Of a DNA stretch of 60,208 bases, positions 31,637-43,491 are shown piece after piece. A model generated the notes under the pieces. It was not told where the DNA came from, searched no databases, and worked only from the letters and a program-made list of their open reading frames with translations. Source of the stretch: Clostridia bacterium. Lineage in GTDB: Bacteria; Bacillota; Clostridia; Oscillospirales; CAG-272. The stretch is taken from assembly GCA_017464565.1 (NCBI GenBank), contig JAFTZH010000042.1:1-60208 (forward strand), written 5' to 3'. Position 1 is the first letter of the stretch, and each line of letters starts with the position of its first letter. Made by a program: the position numbers and the translations under genes.

Positions 31637-34600
31637 TTATTCGCTTCTCAATGCTTCTACGGGATCCTTCTTTGCGGCTATTCTTGAAGGAATGAGTCCC
31701 GCTATAAAGGTCAGTAACATACTTACAATAACGAGTATCAATCCTCCTACCCAAGGAAGAACCGCGTTGATATTATACATACCCGACAAAGCGTGGATTA
31801 TCGCGTTTATCGGCAGGCAAAGCAGTACCGTACCCAAAACTCCGATAAGTCCCGCCGCAAGTCCGACGATAAGAGTTTCGGCGTTGAATACGCGAGAGAT
31901 ATCTCTCTTCGACGCACCGATAGAACGAAGCACGCCAATCTCCTTGGTACGCTCGAGAACCGATATATAAGTGATTATTCCTATCATTATCGAGGATACC
32001 ACCAAGGATATCGAAACGAAAGCGATAAGAACGTAGGAGATTACGTTTATTATTAGAGATACGGACGACATCATCGTTCCGACGAGGTCGGTATACTCTA
32101 TCTTCTTCGTATCGTCATCCTGCTTTTCGTTATACGCCGCGATAAACTCCTCTATTGATTCTTTGGACTCAAAGTCCTTCGCATAGAAATTGATAGTCAT
32201 CGGCGACGCCTTCTCCGCGTCTCCGAGAGTCGTAAGCACAGAATCGTAGGTGGCGTCTATCTGCGGAGCGAGATTGTAGAGCGTATCCTCAATTCTTATG
32301 AAGGATTCGTCGTCCGCGCTGAGCGTGGAAAGTATAGCAACGAAAATATCCTCGTTAACCGTCATATGCTGAAGTCCTTCGGTCATCTGCGAGTATACCG
32401 ACGACATAGCTGTGTCTCCCGCAAGCTCTATCAGTCCTGCTATAGCGGGAACGGGTATCGTCATTCCGCCATACTCAACCGTGCTTTCGGGAATACCCGA
32501 AAGTGCCGCCATTATCTGCTCTATCTCAAGAGAGGGTAAAAGCTTTACGAAGTTGCCCGCGTTTACCGTAATTCCACCGCTTCCGTCCTCGTTTTTAGTC
32601 ATCTCGCTTATCGTCGCGAAGAGCGTATCAAGCGCATCGCCGTTGGCGGGATTTGCAGACGCCGCCTGCAATATTCCAGATATCAAGGCAGTCTGCGTCT
32701 CCTCGGGCATCAGCATAAACATACCGAGAAAGTTTTCTTCGGTAACGGTAAGCTGACTCTTAAGAGACTCGTCAGTGAGTATCATCTGCGTCATATAGGA
32801 GTAGAATGACTCCATAGTAGAGTCGTCTATCTTGTCTATAAGCTCGTCGATAGTGTCGGGCGTATAGTGCGTTCTCTCAAAAGGAAGACCAGTCAGCACG
32901 TTGACGCTCGGAGTAGCCTTTTGCTGATTGATTATATTGCTGTCGGCGTTCATAGCGAGTATCTCGTCGGTCAGCGCCTTAGTATATCCGATAGATCCCG
33001 AAATAGAGGTTGCGGTAGCGTCTGCTCTGGGACGAATAATACCCGAAATTACAAGCTCGGTGCCGTTCTCGGTAACGAATTTGCTCTGATCGTAATCGTA
33101 CTCCTCGCGAAGATCGTACCAGCTGTAATATTTAACTCCGTCAACCTCGTACGCGTATTTGTCATCGGTGCGCTGCGCATAGAAATCGGACGTGTTGAGC
33201 AGATAGAACTTCATACCGATAAACTCGTTTATATCGTAAGGCTCTATCTTCTCGGATACGTATTCCTCGCCGCTCATAATACTGCTCATAATACCTTCAA
33301 GCTCACCCTGGTCGAGTATACCGAGCATATAAAGCGTCATTTTGCTTATCTGGTTATTCTCGTTTACGACGAGAACAACCTCGTTCGATTTGGTAGGCCA
33401 ATGGCTGCCCTCACCAACAAGCTCGTACTGCTGGTCGAGAAGGTTTTGATTGTCTATCATCTCCGACATTACGCTGAGCAGACCCGCTCCCGCGCCGGAG
33501 CCTTCCATAAGCTCGGACAAAGACGAGAAGGAATCTCCAAGACTGTCGAGAATCGTCGTCGGGCTTACCTGAGTTACACCGTCGGCGGTAAATACCTGCA
33601 AGTCGAAATTGTAAGTGTACTGAATATCGCTTACGTAATCCTCAAGGTCGTCGTAATTTTCCTCGATATAGGCGTAAAACGACTCAAGGTCGTTGCTGAC
33701 AGTCGAGGTCATAGCCGACACCATAGTGTCAAGCGATTCGTCAACGTATATCTTTGAATCGTCTATCTCACCGTCAACCTCACTCGATACCGACGTCATA
33801 GCCGACATAAGAGCGCTGTAATCCTGCGTGGTAGCCTGAATTGAAAGCGGATAGGTGGACAATGTGTCCTCCTGTACCTGATCTATATACACCTGTATTC
33901 CGTTGGAAAGCGAAAGAATAAGCGCTATACCTATAATTCCTATACTTCCCGCAAAAGACGTAAGTATCGTTCTTGCCTTTTTGGTAAGCAGGTTATTGAA
34001 GGAGAGGGATACGGCGGTAAAGAAGGACATACTCTTTTTTGCCTTCTGCGCGGGAACTACCGATTTAGTCTTTTTCTCGCTATTCTCCTCGGTTTTTACG
34101 ATTTCTTCTCCGTCGTATGGATCGGTATCGTCTATTATCTCTCCGTCGGAAAGCTGAACTATTCTCGTAGAATAATCTCTCGCCAAATCGGGATTATGTG
34201 TTACCATAATGACCAGCTTTTCTTTTGCCACCTCTTTGAGAAGGTCCATTATCTGAACGCTGGTCTGTGAGTCAAGCGCACCCGTCGGCTCATCGGCAAG
34301 CAATATATCGGGGTCGTTTACGAGCGCTCTCGCAATAGCGACTCTCTGCATTTGTCCGCCCGACATCTGATTGGGCTTTTTGCGTATCTGGTCGCCAAGA
34401 CCGACCTTTTCAAGCGCGGATATGGCACGCTTGCGTCTCTCCGCCTTCGATACTCCCGAAAGCGTGAGCGCAAGCTCTACGTTCGCAAGCACCGTCTGAT
34501 GAGGTATGAGGTTATAGCTTTGGAAAACGAAGCCTATCGAGTGATTCCGATAAACGTCCCAATCCGAATCTTTAAACTCCTTGGTCGATTTGCCATTGAT

Positions 34601-34789
34601 AACGAGGTCGCCCGACGTGTATCTGTCAAGTCCGCCGATGATATTGAGCATTGTGGTCTTTCCGCAGCCTGATTTTCCGAGAATAGAAACGAATTCGTTT
34701 TCGCGGAACTTAAGACTTACGCCGTTCAGCGCCGTAACAGATGCATCGCCCGATGAATAACATTTTACGATATTATTTAATTCAAGCAT
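31637..34789 (-). CDS. Single-chain MacB/FtsX-type ABC transporter
   Basis: 1050 aa. An ATPase domain (about 1-225: GKSGCGKTTMLN, QMSGGQMQRVAIARALV, ILLADEPTGALDS) is fused to an FtsX-like permease. The first membrane helix is near 278 (GSIGIIGIALILSLSNG). A very long extracytoplasmic domain of about 600 residues follows, rich in Asp/Ser/Thr/Met, and the last three helices (about 930-1040) include VLERTKEIGVLRSIGASKRD, an FtsX hallmark. Such proteins use ATP for work on extracellular substrates (mechanotransmission, peptide or lipoprotein export) rather than for solute flux. No neighbour fixes the substrate. Ends in ALRSE, typical of the family. Confidence 0.9.
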   Translation of the reverse strand: MLELNNIVKCYSSGDASVTALNGVSLKFRENEFVSILGKSGCGKTTMLNIIGGLDRYTSGDLVINGKSTKEFKDSDWDVYRNHSIGFVFQSYNLIPHQTVLANVELALTLSGVSKAERRKRAISALEKVGLGDQIRKKPNQMSGGQMQRVAIARALVNDPDILLADEPTGALDSQTSVQIMDLLKEVAKEKLVIMVTHNPDLARDYSTRIVQLSDGEIIDDTDPYDGEEIVKTEENSEKKTKSVVPAQKAKKSMSFFTAVSLSFNNLLTKKARTILTSFAGSIGIIGIALILSLSNGIQVYIDQVQEDTLSTYPLSIQATTQDYSALMSAMTSVSSEVDGEIDDSKIYVDESLDTMVSAMTSTVSNDLESFYAYIEENYDDLEDYVSDIQYTYNFDLQVFTADGVTQVSPTTILDSLGDSFSSLSELMEGSGAGAGLLSVMSEMIDNQNLLDQQYELVGEGSHWPTKSNEVVLVVNENNQISKMTLYMLGILDQGELEGIMSSIMSGEEYVSEKIEPYDINEFIGMKFYLLNTSDFYAQRTDDKYAYEVDGVKYYSWYDLREEYDYDQSKFVTENGTELVISGIIRPRADATATSISGSIGYTKALTDEILAMNADSNIINQQKATPSVNVLTGLPFERTHYTPDTIDELIDKIDDSTMESFYSYMTQMILTDESLKSQLTVTEENFLGMFMLMPEETQTALISGILQAASANPANGDALDTLFATISEMTKNEDGSGGITVNAGNFVKLLPSLEIEQIMAALSGIPESTVEYGGMTIPVPAIAGLIELAGDTAMSSVYSQMTEGLQHMTVNEDIFVAILSTLSADDESFIRIEDTLYNLAPQIDATYDSVLTTLGDAEKASPMTINFYAKDFESKESIEEFIAAYNEKQDDDTKKIEYTDLVGTMMSSVSLIINVISYVLIAFVSISLVVSSIMIGIITYISVLERTKEIGVLRSIGASKRDISRVFNAETLIVGLAAGLIGVLGTVLLCLPINAIIHALSGMYNINAVLPWVGGLILVIVSMLLTFIAGLIPSRIAAKKDPVEALRSE

Positions 34790-34915
34790 ATTTTCTCTCC
34801 ATTTTAAAATATGCCATTATCATAACATTATATTTTTAAATTATTGTGTATGATTATACATATAATCGTTAATTTTTTGATTATATCTTGAAAATAAAAG
34901 GGATACTGTTTTAAG

Positions 34916-35053
34916 GGTATGAGCTTGTTTGCGGGAGATGAAATAAGCTCTCCGTAGAAAGCAAGACAAAAATTTAAAATTAAAGCCAATACATTTAAAG
35001 TTTTTTGAAGAGGGGGCTTGGGGGAGTGCCTTTTTGCAAAAAGGCACTCCCCC
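34916..35053. repeat. Family A repeat, one-ended copy A7
   Basis: Right palindrome at 35020-35053 (GAGTGCC arm, 27 bp beyond the glnN stop), preceded by the reversed tail (CTCTCCGTAGAAAGCAAGAC, CCAATACATTTAAAGTTTTT). On its left are GGGTATGAGCTTGTTTGCGG and GGAGATGAAATAAGC, matching the accessory part of A1. The left palindrome is missing. Confidence 0.85.
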
Positions 35054-35080
35054 ACATAAAAATCCCTACACAAACTAACC

Positions 35081-37171
35081 TCAAACCCTAAACATCATAT
35101 CTCCGTAGGAAGGCAGAGGCCAAAATTCGCTTGAAGTAAGCATTTCCATTTTATCCACCACGCTGCGAAGCTCGGTCATAAGAGGAAGAACGTCATCCTT
35201 GTACGCCTCTGACATTTTCTCTTTATTCTTTATAGCCGCCGCCTTGCGTTCAGCGTCCTTAAGCTCCGATACCTTTCTGTAAGCCTTGGAGTTCAGAGCC
35301 GAAAGCTTTGTTATTATCTCCTTTTCGATATCACAAGACGCCTCCGGCGCAACCTCCGCTTTCAGCGCGGCGGTATTTGCTACCTCACCGATATAGGCGT
35401 TTACCGCGGGAATTATATCGCGGCTTGCCATTTCTATCATCGTAAGAGCCTCAATGTTTATTATTTTTGAATAATTCTCAAACAGAATATCCTGTCTCGA
35501 ATTTATCTCGCTCTCACTCATAACGCCGTGAGAGGTAAAGAGCTTGACGTTTTTGGGCAGATTGAAGGTCTTGTACGCGTCAACCGAGGTTTTAAGATTA
35601 AGAAGCCCGCGGCTCTCCGCCTCTTTTTCCCATTCCTCCGAATAACCGTTTCCGTCAAATATTATTCTTCGGTGCTCCGCAAATGTCTCCTTGATAAGCT
35701 TCGCTACCGCCGCGTCAAAATTATCAGCCTTCTCAAGAACGTCGGCAAACTGACGGAAGCTCTCGGCAACCGCCGTATTCAGCACGATATTGGGCATCGC
35801 TATATTCTGCGACGAGCCAAGCATACGAAACTCGAATTTATTACCCGTAAACGCAAACGGCGAGGTGCGGTTTCGGTCGGTGGTATCCTTGCGGAAGGTA
35901 GGCACCGACGGAATACCGAGATCCATAATTCCCGCATTTTTGCTCTTGTAAGTATCGCCGTTTACGATAGAATCGATTATACTGTCAAGCTCTTCTCCGA
36001 GGAATACCGAAACTATCGCGGGGGGCGCTTCGTTAGCTCCGAGTCTGTGGTCGTTGCCCGCAAAGGAAACCGAAAGCCTCATTAAGTCCTGATAGTCGTC
36101 AACCGCTTTGAGAATAGCCGCAAGAATAAGAAGGAACTTTATATTCTCCGACGGAGTTTTTCCCGGGTCGAGAAGATTTTTTCCCGAATCGGTCGTTATT
36201 GACCAGTTATTGTGCTTGCCCGAGCCGTTCACTCCCGCATACGGCTTCTCGTGAAGCAGGCAGACAAGCCCGTGTTTTTCGGCGGTTTTCTTCATATACT
36301 CCATAATCAGAAGATTCTGGTCGACAGCCATATTCGTGGTAACGTATATGGGCGCCAGCTCGTGCTGCGCGGGAGCCGCTTCGTTATGCTTGGTTTTTGA
36401 AATTATACCGAGCGTCCAGAGAGAAACGTCAAGATCGCTCATAAAGCTGCTTATTCTCGATTTAAGGGGACCGAAATAGTGGTCCTCAAGCTCCTGTCCC
36501 TTGGGTGCGGGCGCTCCGAAAAGAGTTCTTCCCGTATAAATGAGGTCTTTTCTCAAATTATACATCTCTTTGTCGATTATAAAATATTCCTGCTCCGCTC
36601 CGACGGTCGTGGTAAGTCTATTTGAGGTCGTATCTCCGAAGAGACGGAGTATTCTCAAGCCCTCCGCGCTTATCGCGTCCATAGAGCGAAGAAGCGGGGT
36701 TTTTGTATCGAGCGCCTCACCGGTATAAGAGCAGAAAGCCGTGGGTATGTAAAGCGTTCCGTCCTTTACGAAAGCGTAAGACGCGGGATCCCAAGCGGTA
36801 TATCCGCGCGCCTCAAAGGTCGCCCTGAGTCCTCCCGACGGGAAGGAAGACGCGTCCGATTCTCCCTTTATAAGCTCTTTTCCCGAAAATTCCATAACGA
36901 CCTTGCACGGTCCGACGGGAGAGATAAAGGAGTCGTGCTTTTCGGCGGTTACGCCCGTAAGAGGCTGGAACCAATGCGTATAATGCGTAGCTCCCTTCTC
37001 TATTGCCCAGTCCTTCATAGCGTTCGCTACTACGTCGGCAACAGATGCGTCGATAGTTTTGCCCGTAGCTATGGTTTTGGTAAGCGATTTATAGACCTCC
37101 TTGGGAAGTCTTTCGCGCATTACGTCATCGTTAAATACCATACTTCCGAAAATTTCGGGAACGTTCTTCAT
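35081..37171 (-). CDS. glnN: Glutamine synthetase, type III
   Basis: 696 aa, the GSIII length. It assimilates ammonium into glutamine with ATP. Family motifs: VGAEQEYFIIDKEMYNLR, APAQHELAPIYVTTNMAVDQ, NGSGKHNNWSITTDSG and FRKDTTDRNRTSPFAFTGNK. The C-terminal helical part is the usual GSIII extension. Its promoter (37228-37256) is near consensus, and the leader has a CAGACA/TGTCTG dyad (37191-37211) that could be a control site. It is monocistronic and followed by a family A repeat. Confidence 0.96.
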   Translation of the reverse strand: MKNVPEIFGSMVFNDDVMRERLPKEVYKSLTKTIATGKTIDASVADVVANAMKDWAIEKGATHYTHWFQPLTGVTAEKHDSFISPVGPCKVVMEFSGKELIKGESDASSFPSGGLRATFEARGYTAWDPASYAFVKDGTLYIPTAFCSYTGEALDTKTPLLRSMDAISAEGLRILRLFGDTTSNRLTTTVGAEQEYFIIDKEMYNLRKDLIYTGRTLFGAPAPKGQELEDHYFGPLKSRISSFMSDLDVSLWTLGIISKTKHNEAAPAQHELAPIYVTTNMAVDQNLLIMEYMKKTAEKHGLVCLLHEKPYAGVNGSGKHNNWSITTDSGKNLLDPGKTPSENIKFLLILAAILKAVDDYQDLMRLSVSFAGNDHRLGANEAPPAIVSVFLGEELDSIIDSIVNGDTYKSKNAGIMDLGIPSVPTFRKDTTDRNRTSPFAFTGNKFEFRMLGSSQNIAMPNIVLNTAVAESFRQFADVLEKADNFDAAVAKLIKETFAEHRRIIFDGNGYSEEWEKEAESRGLLNLKTSVDAYKTFNLPKNVKLFTSHGVMSESEINSRQDILFENYSKIINIEALTMIEMASRDIIPAVNAYIGEVANTAALKAEVAPEASCDIEKEIITKLSALNSKAYRKVSELKDAERKAAAIKNKEKMSEAYKDDVLPLMTELRSVVDKMEMLTSSEFWPLPSYGDMMFRV

Positions 37172-37227
37172 TTTGTCAATATCCTTTCTTCAGACAATCG
37201 CGGTCTGTCTGCGGGTTTTATGAAGCA

Positions 37228-37256
37228 ATAATATATCAAAATATTTATTTTGTCAA
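37228..37256 (-). promoter_or_regulatory. Consensus promoter for glnN
   Basis: Minus strand TTGACA (37256-37251), 17 bp spacer, TATTAT (37233-37228). The leader of about 50 nt has an imperfect CAGACA...TGTCTG inverted repeat at 37191-37211. Confidence 0.75.
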
Positions 37257-37263
37257 TACTTTT

Positions 37264-38322
37264 TTAATAGGTAGCGCTGTCAAGATACCATTTTCCGTCG
37301 TCCTGCTTAACCATAGACAAGGTAACGGTAACTCTTTGGTCGGGACTTTCCTCAAGATAAGATTCTATCTCTATATTGACGAATTCGGAGTTACCGGGCT
37401 TTACAACCTCTGCCGTTGAAAAATCGTAAATTCTCTTTCCCTTTATCAGAGATTCGTAATCGTCCGACTCAAGCAGCCACGTCTGTCCGTCCTCATCCTC
37501 GTATACGTAGTATCTCGCCCCTAGAGAACCTTTAGTGCTGTCGTCCGATACCACGGCTCCCATAAAGAGCATTTCATACACGCCTTCAAGATATTGCGCC
37601 GAATATACCGTCTCGGCATATTCCTTTATCTGCTCAACGGAGGTTATCTCGTTGTCAAATCTTACGTAGCTGTATCCCTCGGGGTCGTCCTCGTCGTAAT
37701 AAAAGTCGTATGTCGGCTCCTCGTATTCAGTCGGATAAAAATAATATCCCCTCGCTTCGTCCGTGTAAACGGGCGTTTTATCGGAAAGCTCTTCCGTACT
37801 GCGAATAAGATATTTTATAGTCTGAAGTCTGTATTCGTAAACCGTTCCGTAAGTCTCATCTTCTATTTTGTAGAAATAATATTTTTCTCCGCTCGCGCTG
37901 TCCTCGTAAGAATCTACTTCCTTTTCCATATCGGTGCCGTTATAGGTTATACGGTAATAATAAGCGCCGTCGGTATCCTTATATACGTACTCGGTATCTG
38001 TCTTTGCTTCTTCCGAGCGTACGAAATAAAGAATTTCGGTGTGTCTGTAAGCGTACAGCTTGCCAAGCTCCTCATCCTCAAGCTCGTAGTAATAATATAC
38101 CTTATTAGTAGTCTCGTCCTTGTATACCTGAAATTCATTCTCGTATACCTTTTCGTATACCGAAAGACCTTCTCCGAATAAAATATCATTTACTCCGTAA
38201 GAAGCCTCTATGAGCTCACGCAGCCTGTCCTCTATCTCGCTGAATTCGGGCGGCTTTGAACAGGATACGGCAGATAACGCTACCATAACGAGACAAAGCG
38301 CAATAATAAATATCTTTTTCAT
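37264..38322 (-). CDS. Tyr-rich lipoprotein with internal duplication
   Basis: 352 aa. N-terminus MKKIFIIALCLVMVALSAVS, lipobox AVSC. After the anchor come two similar segments of about 55-60 residues: YYYYELEDEELGKLYAYRHT (about 76-95) with YVYKDTDGAYYYRITY, and YYFYKIEDETYGTVYEYRLQ (about 148-167) with PVYTDEARGYYFYPTEY. The C-terminal part has ITSVEQIKEYAETVYS and ends DDGKWYLDSATY, typical of small lipoprotein domains. Very acidic and Tyr-rich. Function unknown. It starts next to family B repeat B3, upstream of which is gyrA. AGGAAATTAT precedes the ATG. Confidence 0.8.
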   Translation of the reverse strand: MKKIFIIALCLVMVALSAVSCSKPPEFSEIEDRLRELIEASYGVNDILFGEGLSVYEKVYENEFQVYKDETTNKVYYYYELEDEELGKLYAYRHTEILYFVRSEEAKTDTEYVYKDTDGAYYYRITYNGTDMEKEVDSYEDSASGEKYYFYKIEDETYGTVYEYRLQTIKYLIRSTEELSDKTPVYTDEARGYYFYPTEYEEPTYDFYYDEDDPEGYSYVRFDNEITSVEQIKEYAETVYSAQYLEGVYEMLFMGAVVSDDSTKGSLGARYYVYEDEDGQTWLLESDDYESLIKGKRIYDFSTAEVVKPGNSEFVNIEIESYLEESPDQRVTVTLSMVKQDDGKWYLDSATY

Positions 38323-38343
38323 ATAATTTCCTTACGTTTAGTT

Positions 38344-38518
38344 GCGAGGCTCCGCCTCGCGCTCCGTTTAAAACCTTTTTTCAAAAAGGTTTTAAAAATT
38401 CCAAAAACTTTAAAACGAATTTTCGATAAAAATATTATCCTCGTTTTAAAGTTCTTGAAAAGGGTGGGGGTGCGGGGGAGGGAAAAACTTCTTTCAAGAA
38501 GTTTTTCTTTCCCCCGCA
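38344..38518. repeat. Family B repeat, single inverted copy B3
   Basis: It lies between gyrA and the lipoprotein gene. Read on the minus strand it has the family B order: hairpin 38518-38471 (imperfect, GAAAAACTTC-type arms), TTTCAAGAACTTT, a T-rich and A-rich stretch, AAAACC/GGTTTT hairpin (38393-38370) and an end hairpin GCGAGG/CCTCGC (38360-38344). The last differs from the GCGGGG end of B1/B2. The 38471-38518 hairpin also lies 8 bp past the gyrA stop and can act as its terminator. Confidence 0.8.
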
Positions 38519-38526
38519 TTAAAAAA

Positions 38527-41055
38527 TCACTCTTCCGTTATTTCTTCTATTTCTTCTATTTCTTCCGTCTCTTCTTCTTTATGAACCTTGGTAAAGTTGA
38601 CGACAGTCTGTCCTTCTCCGAGTCTCATAACGATAACTCCGCCTGCCGTTCTCGAATAGGTCGGGATATCCTTTGCGGGAGTTCTTATAATATTACCCGA
38701 ATCTGTTATCATCATAATATCGTCTTCGTCGTCAACGGCGGCAATTCCGCAGAGTTTACCGGTCTTTTCGCTGAGGTTATGGCAGACTACTCCGTGTCCT
38801 CCGCGATTCTTCATAACTCTGAAGTCGTCGAAATCGGTCTTCTTTCCGTAGCCGTTTCTCGTAATGGTAATAAGCTGTTTCGTATCATCAACGATAGCCA
38901 CGCCCGTAACGTAATCTCCGTCGCGCAGAGTTATACCTCTGACGCCTCGTGCCGTTCTGCCCATACATCTTACGTTTGCCTCGGTATAGCGCACTGCCGC
39001 GCCGTTGGCGGTAGCGATAACGATATCGCTCTCTCCCTTGGTGTGCATTACGAACACGAGCTCGTCATCCTCGTCAAGAGTGAGCGCAATCTTACCGCCC
39101 TTTCTCTGATATTCGTACTCGGTAAGCAGAGTACGCTTGATAACGCCGTTTCTCGTAACCATAGTAAGATATTCGCCGTCGTTAAACTCGGCAACGCTTA
39201 TAAGCGCGGTTATCTTTTCGTCGGGAAGCATCTCGATTATATTTACGATATTCGTTCCCTTGGCGGTTCTTGATGATTCGGGTATCTGATACGCCTTTCT
39301 CATATGAACCTTACCCTTATTGGTAAACATCATCAAATACGAGTGGCTGTCTACCGCGATGACCTTTTCTATAAAGTCCTCTTCCTTGGTAGACATACCG
39401 ATAATGCCCTTTCCTCCCCTTCTCTGCGCGGAATAGGTGTCGGCGGGCAGACGCTTGATATATCCCGCGTGCGTCATAGTAACTACGCACTTGTGCTTCT
39501 CAATAAGGTCCTCAAGCTCTATGTCGTCGGTAGCGGGAAGTATCTCGGTTCTTCTTTCGTCCGAGAATTTACGCTTTATCTCAAGCATTTCATTCTTTAT
39601 TATCTCGTCTATCTTCGCGGGATCTGCAAGTATTCCTTCAAGCTCGATAATTATAGCGTGAAGCCTTGCAAGCTCCTCCTCTATCTTATCGCGCTCCATA
39701 CCCGTAAGCTTTCCGAGCGTCATTTCCACTATCGCCTGCGCCTGCGCTTCGGTAAGCTGTCTTACGTTTCCGAGCGCGCTCTCGTATCCGTCGGAATAAG
39801 AGACGGTGAAAAATTCAGACATAAGTCTTTCTTTAGCCTCGGGAATAGACTTTGAGGTTTTCATTATCTCGATTATCCTGTCGATATTGTCGATAGCTAT
39901 GTGGTATCCCTCAAAAATATGCGCCTTTGCCTTGGCTTTTTCGAGATCGTAATTAACTCGTCTGTAAATTACCGACTTCTGATGCTCTATATAATGGTCG
40001 AGTATCTGCGGAAGTGAGAGTACCTTCGGCTCGTTGTTTACGAGCGCGAGCATATTTACGGCACAGGTATCCTCAAGCTGAGAATATTTATAAAGCTGGT
40101 TAAGTATTATCTGACCGTTGGCGTCGCGTCTGTATTCGACGACTATTCTCATACCGTCTCTTCCCGACTCGTCGCGAAGCTCGGTAATACCCTCTATACG
40201 CTTTTCCTTAACGAGATTCGCAATAGCCTCGCAAAGCAAGCTTTTGTTTACACCGTAAGGAATTTCGGTGATGATTATACGGTGCTTGTCCTCCTCGACG
40301 TTCGCCTTGGCGCGCACCATAATACGTCCGCGTCCGGTAGTATAAGCCTGAAGAATACCCGACGTTCCGTATATCGTGGCGTAGGTCGGAAAATCGGGAC
40401 CTTTTACGTACTCCATAAGCTCGGGAACGGTACATTCGGGATTTTCCATACGGTATATCGTTGCGTCTATAACCTCTCCGAGATTGTGAGGAGGTATATT
40501 CGTCGCCATACCGACGGCTATTCCGACCGCTCCGTTTACGAGCAGATTGGGAAATCTCGACGGCAGAACCTTGGGCTCCTTGCGTCGGTTATCGAAGTTG
40601 GGAACGAAATCGACTACCTCTTTTTCTATATCCGCCATAAGCTGGTCGGCTATCTTCGACATTCTCGCCTCGGTATAACGGTAAGCCGCTGCTCCGTCTC
40701 CGTCTACCGAACCGAAGTTTCCGTGTCCTTCAACGAGCGGATATCTGTAAGAGAATGGCTGCGCCATACGAACCATAGTTCCGTAAACGGCAGAGTCTCC
40801 GTGGGGATGATAGCGTCCGAGCACGTTACCGACGGTCGTTGCCGACTTGCGGAAGGGCTTATCGTAAGTCAGATTATCCTCGTACATAGCGTACATTATT
40901 CTTCTCTGACCGGGCTTCATTCCGTCCTTTACGTCAGGCAAAGCTCTTGCCGCGATTACCGACATAGAGTATTCTATGAAGGATTTTTTAACCTCCTTCT
41001 CCATTTCTACGTCTATTATTTTTTGATCTCTGAATTCTATATTTTCGTTTTCCAA
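38527..41055 (-). CDS. gyrA: DNA gyrase subunit A
   Basis: 842 aa. It breaks and rejoins DNA in the A2B2 gyrase that introduces negative supercoils. The opening motif [20 protein letters not shown] is followed by [13 protein letters not shown] with the active Tyr in [10 protein letters not shown]...[12 protein letters not shown]-terminal beta-pinwheel repeats are present and contain the GyrA-box-like QRRGGKGI. The start is a TTG at 41055 (AAAGGACG upstream); the next ATG is 17 codons on and lacks one. The C-terminal end is very Glu-rich ([16 protein letters not shown]). Confidence 0.97.
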   Translation of the reverse strand: MENENIEFRDQKIIDVEMEKEVKKSFIEYSMSVIAARALPDVKDGMKPGQRRIMYAMYEDNLTYDKPFRKSATTVGNVLGRYHPHGDSAVYGTMVRMAQPFSYRYPLVEGHGNFGSVDGDGAAAYRYTEARMSKIADQLMADIEKEVVDFVPNFDNRRKEPKVLPSRFPNLLVNGAVGIAVGMATNIPPHNLGEVIDATIYRMENPECTVPELMEYVKGPDFPTYATIYGTSGILQAYTTGRGRIMVRAKANVEEDKHRIIITEIPYGVNKSLLCEAIANLVKEKRIEGITELRDESGRDGMRIVVEYRRDANGQIILNQLYKYSQLEDTCAVNMLALVNNEPKVLSLPQILDHYIEHQKSVIYRRVNYDLEKAKAKAHIFEGYHIAIDNIDRIIEIMKTSKSIPEAKERLMSEFFTVSYSDGYESALGNVRQLTEAQAQAIVEMTLGKLTGMERDKIEEELARLHAIIIELEGILADPAKIDEIIKNEMLEIKRKFSDERRTEILPATDDIELEDLIEKHKCVVTMTHAGYIKRLPADTYSAQRRGGKGIIGMSTKEEDFIEKVIAVDSHSYLMMFTNKGKVHMRKAYQIPESSRTAKGTNIVNIIEMLPDEKITALISVAEFNDGEYLTMVTRNGVIKRTLLTEYEYQRKGGKIALTLDEDDELVFVMHTKGESDIVIATANGAAVRYTEANVRCMGRTARGVRGITLRDGDYVTGVAIVDDTKQLITITRNGYGKKTDFDDFRVMKNRGGHGVVCHNLSEKTGKLCGIAAVDDEDDIMMITDSGNIIRTPAKDIPTYSRTAGGVIVMRLGEGQTVVNFTKVHKEEETEEIEEIEEITEE

Positions 41056-41186
41056 TTTTACGTCCTTTCCCGTGCCGTGAGGAAATACCTCTTACCCGTT
41101 TAAGAATTTTTCAAAAGCTTTTAATCGGAAATTTTTTCCTTTGCGTTTATTTGTATTTTAAGTTTCCAACAAGTTTTTCAACAAGC

Positions 41187-41237
41187 TGTGGAAAATTTTA
41201 AATCAAGCGGCATATAGCTTTTAAGAGATATTCCACA
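41187..41237. promoter_or_regulatory. DnaA-box-like sites in the gyrA-gyrB gap
   Basis: TGTGGAAAA (41187-41195), whose complement TTTTCCACA fits the DnaA-box pattern TTWTNCACA, and TATTCCACA (41229-41237, one mismatch). They are in the 193 bp gap upstream of gyrA. Two sites alone do not make an origin, but they may be regulatory. Confidence 0.4.
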
Positions 41238-41248
41238 GGCTTTCCAAA

Positions 41249-43198
<1,950 letters not shown>

Positions 43199-43236
43199 TT
43201 AGATGATTCTTTAAAGCTTACTTAAAATTTTTATTT

Positions 43237-43482
43237 TTAAGATATCCTTCCGTACAGTGAAAGGCTGGAGAGCTGTGAGAAGCAGACGCTTGTATTATCT
43301 CCGTCCTTATATACCACGAAGGATTTGGGTATATCGTCGTTTGCGCTTTCCACCGTGTTTTTTTTCTGACACTCGCTGAGAAATTTTCTCGTTATCGTGG
43401 AAACCGTGGCGTTATCCATATCGAATATACCTATTATATTTTTTTCTCTTATATTTTTGTTATTTCCGACGTGAAGAAACAT
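43237..43482 (-). CDS. remB: Extracellular matrix regulator RemB (DUF370)
   Basis: 81 aa. Opening MFLHVGNNKNIREKNIIGIF and FDMDNATVS, then KSFVVYKDGDNTSVCFSQLS. The DUF370 fold matches YaaB of Bacillus, which lies at the same place in the origin operon. RemB affects biofilm matrix genes. It starts 9 bp after recF. AGGAGACAGAT before the ATG. Confidence 0.92.
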   Translation of the reverse strand: MFLHVGNNKNIREKNIIGIFDMDNATVSTITRKFLSECQKKNTVESANDDIPKSFVVYKDGDNTSVCFSQLSSLSLYGRIS

Positions 43483-43491
43483 ATCTGTCTC

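Noticed and set aside
39304..39855. Long antisense frames over gyrA, gyrB, dnaN and the ABC gene
   Set aside because: The sense genes have full family motifs; the antisense frames follow from codon bias and show no domain or ribosome site.
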